From Nocardia sp. XZ_19_385 (GTDB lineage: Bacteria > Actinomycetota > Actinomycetes > Mycobacteriales > Mycobacteriaceae), in NCBI RefSeq assembly GCF_015355755.1, contig NZ_JACVEE010000002.1:372001-436000 (forward strand): a DNA stretch of 64,000 nt, in the 5' to 3' direction. How positions within the stretch are numbered: the first letter of the stretch is position 1; each line of letters begins with the position of its first letter. The notes beneath the pieces are model-generated. The model did no database searches, was not told the DNA's origin, and saw only the letters and a list, made by a program, of their open reading frames with translations. A program made the translations under genes and the position numbers. Positions 59,101 to 64,000 of the stretch are shown here, one piece after another.

Positions 59101-59748
59101 GAGGGTCTGCTGGGCGGGTTCGTCGAGCGGTTGTTCGGCGGCAAGCCGGCGGGCGATGCGGAGTGCGCCGTCGAAGTCGCCGCAGGACTGATGGGCCGTC
59201 AGTTCGAGGGTGTCGAGTTCACGTAGTCGGGCCTCGGCGGTGGTGGACAACTCGTCGGCCACTCCGCCGGACGGGAGATCGGCGCCGGGTTCGCCGCGCC
59301 ACAGCTCCCTTGCGTGGGCCACCGCTTGGACACAGCCCGGCACATCGCCGTTGTCCAGGCAGACGCGTGCGTCCCGGAGCATCTCGGCGGTCAGGGTCAG
59401 GTCGACCTGGTCGGGTCGCAAGGTCAGCCGGTATCCGGCCGGGCCGATCTCCAGCGCACCGTCCGGCAGCGACGAGCGCAGGCGCGAGACCTGTGTGTGC
59501 AGGGCGTTCATCGGGGCGCGCGGAGGCTGCTCGCCCCAGACGTCGTCGATCAGGGCTTGGGCGCTGCGGGCGCGGCCCGGGTGCAGGGCCAGAGCGGCCA
59601 GCAGCAGGCGGGATCGGCTGCCGGGCACCGCGGTGAGCGTGCCGTCGCGGCGTAGCGCGATCTCACCCAGCAGGGCCACCACGACCGATTCGCCTGCGGG
59701 CTTCGCCACTCGACTGTGCCCATTCGGGCCGCTGTGTTCCGGCAACAT
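56200..59748 (-). CDS. AfsR/SARP-like regulator with BTAD, NB-ARC-type ATPase and TPR-like tail
   Basis: About 1,182 residues from the ATG at 59748; the frame opens at 59778 and a later GTG at the BTAD core (VVALLGEIALRRDG) is possible. Domains: OmpR-like winged helix (about 20-90, RSRLLLAALALHPGRARSAQALIDDVWG), BTAD (about 95-245), a linker, STAND ATPase with P-loop VTVLGPGGTGKTRIANEVG and Walker B MLLILDNCEHLIE, sensor-like LPLAIELAAARVRTM, then a C-terminal TPR-like region. Between Walker A and B a 32-residue unit is duplicated (YVADAQQRLREA / YVPEARQRLRDA). Target genes unknown; the ABC exporter is convergent. Confidence 0.88.
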   Translation of the reverse strand: MLPEHSGPNGHSRVAKPAGESVVVALLGEIALRRDGTLTAVPGSRSRLLLAALALHPGRARSAQALIDDVWGEQPPRAPMNALHTQVSRLRSSLPDGALEIGPAGYRLTLRPDQVDLTLTAEMLRDARVCLDNGDVPGCVQAVAHARELWRGEPGADLPSGGVADELSTTAEARLRELDTLELTAHQSCGDFDGALRIARRLAAEQPLDEPAQQTLMRLLALTGRGNEALESFAAFRTRLGDQLGADPGRDLVDLNTAILRGEPLSSNGIGQPPSTDSRGPRGVSSTSEGRGLGVRPAGRGEVFGGATDPSVRRDGGATVAPKVGGEASMASGLRAAPNALLGREDDLSALGLLLPESRVVTVLGPGGTGKTRIANEVGARAARHLPVVLVELASVRADRAAEGTRAEIEGAISAGLGLSELPMDTTGLRKQYVADAQQRLREAAASRQLSSGELDELAALRNHYVPEARQRLRDALAARPMLLILDNCEHLIETVAVVVADLIGACPRLTVLCTSRAPLMITAETVYPLPPLAIDAAGSPATDLFMSRARAVRPSVRLDPEVVAQLCRTLDGLPLAIELAAARVRTMSVEDINDRLTDRFALLRTGDRSSPERHRTLHAVIDWSWNLLEPEQQLALRRLCRFPAGFTLSAAEVVAGDLGDVAAAVDGLVNQSLLTVLDDDRLGTRYRMLETVREFGEEQLALAGESDQVMDRMVLWARRFANAAADTREQADQIRLALSVAAELDNLLAVLRYAVERRDAVTMYTVFPVLGCFWVIRGSHVEVMGWVQRLLALDPVGDPDEPSIELQMTCYLLVFLHLAYIGDDVRALARLRVRVRRLLRRGDISPHDQFMGRIMVTRADGKGVGRLLAVGVRSSDPATRSSALMLRANVRENMGDVRGSTVDAIRALEEFPPAEVWNVAMVCRHLGGVCGQVARYDEAVTYYTRCLELLRQLGTSEESIETRAHLAAALVGAGQLERARQEIDLALGPDATEIDGMSGAPNHLAGMVTGAAAELALAEGDIGNGLRRHWRALELYNWPEPTLGPGPGSIMLGAMALDAHILHGAVADTGDLSAHLVDNALAILSQLHDLPQLGSVACAIGSYLLAAGTAPARGLELLSLATRVQARQDYPSMRIDRHLDAARASVGAERVEETLHRVARLGRKRAADRIMELLRKIHEGR

Positions 59749-59878
59749 TCCTCGGCAATCGTAGCGAGTGACACGCACTCGGTCCTCTTGGTTTCCGGCG
59801 CGTGGCGCGGGCCGGGGCGCTTGTGGTGTGCCGCACGCCCAGGAGGCCGGAGGCGGTCGCGCCCATTAGGCTCGGCGC

Positions 59879-60748
59879 ATGGCTACTGCAGCGCAATGGA
59901 TCGAGGGCGCGCGCCCTCGTACTCTGCCGAACGCGATCGCGCCGGTGCTGGCGGGCACCGGGGCGGCTGCCGCACTGGACGGTTTCGTGTGGTGGAAAGC
60001 CGTTCTGGCGCTGCTGGTTTCGCTGGCGCTGATCGTCGGCGTGAATTACGCCAACGATTACTCCGACGGTATCCGCGGCACCGACGACGAGCGGGTCGGG
60101 CCGTTGCGGCTGGTCGGGTCCAAGCTGGCTTCGCCGGCCGCAGTGAAGAACGCGGCGATCATCAGCCTCGCGATCGGCGCGGTGCTCGGTCTGGTGCTGG
60201 CGGCGACGACCGCGTGGTGGCTGCTGCTGGTCGGCGTGGCCTGCCTGGCGGGGGCCTGGTTCTACACCGGCGGCAGCAAGCCCTACGGGTACAGCGGATT
60301 CGGTGAGATCGCGGTGTTCGTGTTCTTCGGGCTGATCGCGGTGCTCGGGACCGAGTTCGTGCAGGCCGAGAAGATCGACTGGGTCGGCGTGGTGCTCGCG
60401 GTGGCGGTCGGTTCGTACTCCAGCGCGGTCCTCGTCGCCAACAACCTGCGCGATATTCCGACCGATACCGAGTCCGGGAAGACCACGCTCGCGGTCAAGC
60501 TCGGCGATCCCCGCACGCGCACACTGCATTTGGCGCTGCTCGTGATCCCGTTCGCGGCGACGCTGGTGCTGGTCGCGAAGACCCCGTTCGCGCTGGTCGG
60601 CCTGCTCGCGATCCCGCTCGCGGTGCGCGCCAACGCCCCCGTCCGCGGCGGCAAGAAGGGCCTGGAACTCATTCCGGCACTGCGCGATTCCGGCCTGGCA
60701 CTGTTGGTGTGGTCGGCCCTGACCGCGCTGGCCCTCGGCTTCGCGTAG
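59879..60748 (+). CDS. menA: 1,4-dihydroxy-2-naphthoate polyprenyltransferase
   Basis: 289 residues, nine predicted membrane helices. UbiA-family Asp motifs: [17 protein letters not shown] (residues 56-72) and [14 protein letters not shown] (about 189-202). N-terminal [25 protein letters not shown] is typical. It attaches the polyprenyl chain to DHNA in the membrane. It follows the AfsR-like gene divergently. Confidence 0.95.
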   Translation: MATAAQWIEGARPRTLPNAIAPVLAGTGAAAALDGFVWWKAVLALLVSLALIVGVNYANDYSDGIRGTDDERVGPLRLVGSKLASPAAVKNAAIISLAIGAVLGLVLAATTAWWLLLVGVACLAGAWFYTGGSKPYGYSGFGEIAVFVFFGLIAVLGTEFVQAEKIDWVGVVLAVAVGSYSSAVLVANNLRDIPTDTESGKTTLAVKLGDPRTRTLHLALLVIPFAATLVLVAKTPFALVGLLAIPLAVRANAPVRGGKKGLELIPALRDSGLALLVWSALTALALGFA

Positions 60749-60764
60749 GTCCGGAGACAGGCAA

Positions 60765-60796
60765 CGCACCCCCTGTGGATGTCCACAAGGGGTGCG
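60765..60796. terminator. Bidirectional terminator after menA
   Basis: CGCACCCC-C-TGTGGA pairs with TCCACA-A-GGGGTGCG, 14 bp plus one mismatch, 2-nt apex, between convergent menA and the holin-family gene. Confidence 0.75.
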
Positions 60797-60810
60797 CCGA
60801 GCCGAGCCCG

Positions 60811-61197
60811 TCAGTCGTTGTCGGGCACCAGGATGCCCAGCACCCAGTTGACCAGCCAGATGATGACGCCGCCGAGGATCGCCGCCCAGAAACTGCCGAT
60901 GTGCAGGCCGTAGTCGGAGAACGCGTCGGTGATCCACGAGGTCAGGAACAGCATCAGGGCGTTGACGATCAGCAGGAACAGCCCGAGCGTCAGCACCACC
61001 AGAGGCAGCGAGAGCATTTTCACGAGGGGTTTGACCAGGGCGTTCACCACGGTGAACACCGCCGCGATGACGAGCACGGTGATGATTTTCCCGCCGTTGC
61101 CCTGGTCCGCCGGATAGACGATGTCGATCTTGTCGACCCAGGCGGCGGCCAGCCAGATGGCCACTGCGTTGATGATCAACCGAATCAGAAGCTGCAT
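60811..61197 (-). CDS. Phage-holin-family (Mycp/DUF360-type) membrane protein
   Basis: 128 residues with four hydrophobic helices: LIRLIINAVAIWLAAAWV, ITVLVIAAVFTVVNALV, LPLVVLTLGLFLLIVNALMLFLTSW, FWAAILGGVIIWLVNWVLGILV. The pattern NALVKPLVKMLSLPL is the signature of PF04020, called phage holin 4-like by similarity, but these are ordinary bacterial membrane proteins. There is no phage context. Function unknown. Confidence 0.85.
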   Translation of the reverse strand: MQLLIRLIINAVAIWLAAAWVDKIDIVYPADQGNGGKIITVLVIAAVFTVVNALVKPLVKMLSLPLVVLTLGLFLLIVNALMLFLTSWITDAFSDYGLHIGSFWAAILGGVIIWLVNWVLGILVPDND

Positions 61198-61273
61198 GGG
61201 GCCATGCTAGGCCCGATGGACGCTCGGGGCGCGTTGCAAAACACGGTGACCAGTCCGGTTTCGGTCGCATATT

Positions 61274-61852
61274 TCAGGCAGCGCGGTCGAGCAGGCCGTG
61301 CACCTTGGCACGCAGTGCGCCGATCGCGTCGGAACCGCCGAGCAGCCGCGTGGTGGTCTCGTTCGGCGCCCGCAGGATGCCGAGCAGAATGTGCCCGGCT
61401 TCGATGCTGTTGTCCTTGCGGGCCAAGGCTTCGCGCAGCGAGAGCTCCAGCACCTTCTTGGCCTCGCGTGAGAAGGGAATGTGCGCGAAGTTCTTTCCGC
61501 GGGCGAAGAATCCGCGCTTGCCCTCCGTGGGCACGGCCCGGTCGAGCGCGTCCGCACCGAAGGTGGCCTCCAGGCTTTCCCGCACGGCGTCGAGGTCGAT
61601 GCCGATGGAACGCAGCGCTTCGGCATCCGCCTTGCCCAGCGGACCGGCTTCGCCCTGCTCGGTCAGTGCGTCACAGACGCCCGCGTGGGTGATACCCGCC
61701 GCGGCGAGTAGCGCCTTGAGGGTGTCGTCGCCCTGCGACAACAGGCCGAGCAGCACATGCTCGACGCCGATATTCGGGGCATGCAGTTGGCGCGCGTCTT
61801 CCTGCGCGACGACCACGGCCATGCGGGCTTCTTTGCTGAACCGTTCGAACAT
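61274..61852 (-). CDS. Clp_N-only protein (two ClpC/ClpA N-domain repeats)
   Basis: 192 residues, with two Clp_N repeats: 1-70 (FERFSKEARMAVVVAQEDARQLHAPNIGVEHVLLGLL) and about 122-190 (FSREAKKVLELSLREALARKDNSIEAGHILLGILR). No Walker motifs follow, so it lacks the AAA+ ATPase of ClpC. Such free N-domains may act as decoys or adaptors for the Clp chaperone, an inference. The ATG shares one base with the stop of the HTH gene (TGATG), so the pair is coupled. Confidence 0.85.
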   Translation of the reverse strand: MFERFSKEARMAVVVAQEDARQLHAPNIGVEHVLLGLLSQGDDTLKALLAAAGITHAGVCDALTEQGEAGPLGKADAEALRSIGIDLDAVRESLEATFGADALDRAVPTEGKRGFFARGKNFAHIPFSREAKKVLELSLREALARKDNSIEAGHILLGILRAPNETTTRLLGGSDAIGALRAKVHGLLDRAA

Positions 61853-62073
61853 CAGCGGCTCCTGCCTTTCCGGTTGTACTTCTGGTGGACCGCCTGCTTG
61901 CTGACCTCGAGCGCTTCCGCGATGGATTGCCAGGACCAGCCCTGTTCGCGGGCATTGGCGACCTGGATCGCTTCCAGTCGTTCGAGCAGCCGACGCAGTG
62001 CGAGTACCGCGCGCAGCCCGACCGTGGGGTCGGGGCTGCCGGCGGCGGCCGCCAGAGTGGTTGCTTCTGTCAT
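61852..62073 (-). CDS. Small HTH DNA-binding protein
   Basis: 73 residues from the ATG at 62073. Acidic/Leu-rich helix (GLRAVLALRRLLERLEAIQVANAREQG) then a helix-turn-helix WSWQSIAEALEVSKQAVHQKYNRKGR. The longer frame to 62157 would place the promoter inside the gene and is not used. TTGACA, 17 bp and CAAAAT place transcription start on the ATG. It very likely represses its own operon via the two palindromes at 62077-62120. Confidence 0.85.
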   Translation of the reverse strand: MTEATTLAAAAGSPDPTVGLRAVLALRRLLERLEAIQVANAREQGWSWQSIAEALEVSKQAVHQKYNRKGRSR

Positions 62074-62076
62074 GTC

Positions 62077-62120
62077 GTCAATTTTGGTTGACGAGGCGCC
62101 ATGTGTCAACAAAAATTGAC
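62077..62120 (-). promoter_or_regulatory. Leaderless promoter with two GTCAA-N6-TTGAC operators
   Basis: Two 16-bp palindromes, GTCAA-TTTTGG-TTGAC (62077-62092) and GTCAA-CAAAAA-TTGAC (62105-62120), 28 bp centre to centre. The pair also forms one large inverted repeat (15 of 16 arm positions match). Minus-strand promoter: TTGACA 62109-62104, 17 bp, CAAAAT 62086-62081. One palindrome covers each box. Confidence 0.78.
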
Positions 62121-62195
62121 GACGGCTGCCGTTCGCCCTGAGAAGAACGCAAAACACCCCCGCATTCGGAACGCGGGGGTGTTCGACGAGCAGAT

Positions 62196-63281
62196 CTAAC
62201 CGGTCCAGGCGCCGGTGGCGTGGAACTTCTCCATGATCGCGGTCGGCTCGGCCAGGCTCATGCCCTGCGCGGCGACCCAGGAATCGTCGAAATACGTACC
62301 CGCATACCGATCTCCGCCATCACAGATCAGCGTGACGACGCTGCCGGAGCGGCCCGCGGCGAGCATCTCGCCGATCAACGCCCACACGCCCCACAGGTTG
62401 GTGCCGGTGGATCCGCCGACGCGCCGGCCGAGGGCGACGCTGGCATGCCGCGCGGCCGCGATGGAGGCGGCATCGGGCACGTGGATCATCCGATCGATGA
62501 CCTGTCCGATGAACGAGGGCTCCACCCGAGGCCGGCCGATTCCCTCGATGCGCGAAGACATTCCGGTGTGGAAACCGGCGTCGGCGTTCTCATAGCCGCC
62601 GTAGAAGGCCGAGTTCTCCGGGTCCACCACGGCCAGCTTCGTGGCATGCCGGCGGTAGCGGATGTAGCGGCCGATGGTGGCGCTGGTGCCGCCGGTACCC
62701 GCGCCGACCACCACCCACTCCGGGACCGGGCACGGCTCCAATTCCATTTGCTGGAAGATGGATTCGGCGATGTTGTTGTTGCCGCGCCAGTCGGTGGCAC
62801 GTTCGGCGTGGGTGAACTGGTCCATGTAGTGGCCGTCGCATTCGCGAGCCAGCCGGGCCGCCTCGGAATACATGTCATCCGGCTTCTGCACGAAATGACA
62901 ACGGCCGCCTTGCGCTTCGATGAGCGCGATCTTCTGCGGCGAGGTACTCGCGGGCATCACCGCGACGAAATCCAGGCCGAGCAGTTTCGCGAAATACGCC
63001 TCGCTGACGGCGGTCGACCCCGAGGACGCCTCCACCACGGTGGTGCCCTCGGTGACCCAGCCGTTGCAGATGGCGTACAGGAACAACGAGCGCGCCAGGC
63101 GATGCTTCAAACTGCCTGTGATGTGGGTGGATTCGTCCTTGAGGTACAGCTGGATGCCCCACTCGGCGGGCAGCGGATAGCGCAGCAGATGGGTGTCGGC
63201 GCTGCGCTGGGTATCGGCGTCGATGAGGCGAACCGCGTTGTCGACCCAGTCCCGCGGTGCGCTCTGATCGCAGAACTTCAC
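62196..63281 (-). CDS. PLP-dependent cysteine synthase-family enzyme, Cds1-like
   Basis: 361 residues, GTG start overlapping the upstream stop (GTGA). Fold type II PLP enzyme: the Lys in [20 protein letters not shown], the Asn/Ser loop [37 protein letters not shown] for the phosphate, and a C-terminal [16 protein letters not shown]. Most like mycobacterial Cds1 (Rv3684), an L-cysteine desulfhydrase releasing H2S, pyruvate and ammonia; a cysteine synthase activity cannot be ruled out. Coupled to a DUF4229 membrane protein. Confidence 0.82.
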   Translation of the reverse strand: MKFCDQSAPRDWVDNAVRLIDADTQRSADTHLLRYPLPAEWGIQLYLKDESTHITGSLKHRLARSLFLYAICNGWVTEGTTVVEASSGSTAVSEAYFAKLLGLDFVAVMPASTSPQKIALIEAQGGRCHFVQKPDDMYSEAARLARECDGHYMDQFTHAERATDWRGNNNIAESIFQQMELEPCPVPEWVVVGAGTGGTSATIGRYIRYRRHATKLAVVDPENSAFYGGYENADAGFHTGMSSRIEGIGRPRVEPSFIGQVIDRMIHVPDAASIAAARHASVALGRRVGGSTGTNLWGVWALIGEMLAAGRSGSVVTLICDGGDRYAGTYFDDSWVAAQGMSLAEPTAIMEKFHATGAWTG

Positions 63282-63697
63282 TTGTCCTCCGCCTCGCCCC
63301 GCAGGCGGGCGCGCAGCTGCGCCTTGTCCGCGCGGCGCTGGGCGTCGACCACCGCGATGTCCTCGTTGACCTGCGTGCGCAGCCGCTTGAACAGCGTCAA
63401 CGACAGCGGCATCGCGATGATCAGCGCGAACAGCGCCGCCACCACGATCGGGATCTCGACCTTGACCAGCTTGGCCACCAGCACGATCACGGCCGCGATG
63501 ACCGCGACCAGTACCAGCCTGGCCAGGGTGTACAGCGCGAGATTGCGGACCAGCCGCTTGTTCGGCTTCGGGGTTTGCTGGGCGGATGCCCGATCTGGCT
63601 GAGTTGCGTCGCTCACGTCTGCCAGCGTATGCGAAGCTGTTGCCCGCCCTCGGTCCCTACCCATCGCCGAGGTCGGGCGCTTATCCGTTTTGTCCAT
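63278..63697 (-). CDS. DUF4229 membrane protein
   Basis: 139 residues from the ATG at 63697 with AAAGG 7 nt upstream; a GTG at VSDATQPD is possible. Hydrophilic N-terminus (about 50 residues), two membrane helices ([45 protein letters not shown]) and a charged tail ([30 protein letters not shown]), as in DUF4229. Function unknown; related proteins lie near menA in mycobacteria. Confidence 0.8.
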   Translation of the reverse strand: MDKTDKRPTSAMGRDRGRATASHTLADVSDATQPDRASAQQTPKPNKRLVRNLALYTLARLVLVAVIAAVIVLVAKLVKVEIPIVVAALFALIIAMPLSLTLFKRLRTQVNEDIAVVDAQRRADKAQLRARLRGEAEDK

Positions 63698-63799
63698 TAC
63701 TTCGCCTTTACCAAACGTAGGTGGTTCGCGTACCTAGGGGTTGGGGTGCAACGATGGCGCCATCTGATGAGGGAACTGTCGAGAACGGAGAGGTTTGCT

Positions 63800-64000
63800 A
63801 TGAGTGCGATCACCGTCGGCGGCCAGGACACCCTGCTGACACCGGGACAAGTTGCTGCCATGTTCCACGTCGATCCCAAGACCGTCACCCGCTGGGCCCA
63901 TGCCGGGCGCCTCGGGTCGCTGCGCACCCCCGGCGGACATCGCCGGTTTCGTGAGTCCGAAGTGCTGCAGCTACTGCGTTCGCTGACCACCGAGGCTTCG
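63800..64000 (+). CDS. BldC-family MerR-like DNA-binding protein, C-terminus cut by window end
   Basis: 67 codons visible from the ATG at 63800 with GGAGAGG upstream. TPGQVAAMFHVDPKTVTRWAHAGRLGSLRTPGGHRRFRESEVLQLLRSL is the compact MerR-type winged HTH of BldC, with little beyond it. In Streptomyces BldC is about 68 residues and binds direct repeats to time development; orthologues are widespread in actinobacteria. The reading frame runs to the last base of the window. Confidence 0.9.
   Translation, partial: MSAITVGGQDTLLTPGQVAAMFHVDPKTVTRWAHAGRLGSLRTPGGHRRFRESEVLQLLRSLTTEAS

Noticed and set aside
56200..59748. Antibiotic biosynthetic cluster near the SARP-like regulator and DrrAB exporter
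   Set aside because: No biosynthetic enzymes for a secondary metabolite occur within the window; neighbours are menE and menA.
60811..61197. Phage remnant suggested by a holin-family name
   Set aside because: The family is widespread in bacteria without phage; no other phage gene, attachment site or change in base composition is near.

Overview
The window is high-GC actinobacterial chromosome, most likely from a Nocardia species. RpoB and RpoC closely match the Nocardia/Mycobacterium type. There is a complete yrbEAB-mceABCDEF locus, a MceG ATPase, a fused HadAB mycolate dehydratase and a full menaquinone neighbourhood. From rpoC to the BldC-like gene the order broadly follows M. tuberculosis from about Rv0668 down to Rv0500, with local insertions. 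No rRNA, CRISPR array, prophage or insertion sequence is visible. The left edge cuts a secreted-protein gene and the right edge cuts bldC.

Layout. 1-3.8 kb: small stress and regulatory genes (ArsR plus AHSA1 pair, pirin, a fused AhpD-GNAT gene, Uma2). 4-11.5 kb: rpoC and rpoB on the minus strand. 12-23.4 kb: an mce lipid-import operon on the minus strand (mceG, yrbEA, yrbEB, mceA-F, two Mce-associated proteins). 23.6-29.5 kb: rplL, rplJ, rplA, rplK, nusG, secE and tRNA-Trp, interrupted by a plus-strand MFS exporter. 29.6-31.6 kb: hadAB, rpmG and three tRNAs. 31.8-36.8 kb: YajQ, htpX, polyprenyl synthase, menJ, AraC and VOC genes. 36.8-41.8 kb: DUF2505, DUF3592, cupin/MarR, mgtA and TetR/aldo-keto reductase. 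41.8-46 kb: a 1,402-residue nitrate reductase fused to a CysJ-type flavoprotein. 46-54 kb: menG, menD, menB and menE with small genes between them. 54-60 kb: a DrrAB-type exporter and a large AfsR-like regulator. 60-64 kb: menA, a membrane protein, an HTH/Clp_N pair, a Cds1-like enzyme and bldC.

How the genes work together. The core is transcription and translation machinery (rpoBC, ribosomal proteins, secE, nusG, tRNAs). The mce locus and hadAB belong to the mycolate cell envelope. The menaquinone genes (polyprenyl synthase, menJ, menG, menD, menB, menE, menA) cover most of the respiratory quinone pathway; menC and menF are not in the window, and a hotdog thioesterase divergent from menB could supply the DHNA-CoA hydrolysis step.

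The most unusual signal is an 80-bp repeat present three times (2251-2330, 20515-20594, 52977-53056). In each copy it ends exactly on the start codon of a gene (pirin, mceA, menE), carries a Shine-Dalgarno sequence, and encodes a 26-codon micro-ORF whose stop overlaps the downstream start. Both ends carry the same RTGAG pentamer, and removing one unit at the first two sites restores a stop/start overlap between neighbouring genes. This looks like a mobile translational-coupling cassette. Other notable signals are tandem GTCAA-N6-TTGAC operators on a leaderless HTH/Clp_N operon, a palindrome inside the rpoB promoter, and an in-frame AhpD-GNAT fusion that keeps its internal ribosome binding site.
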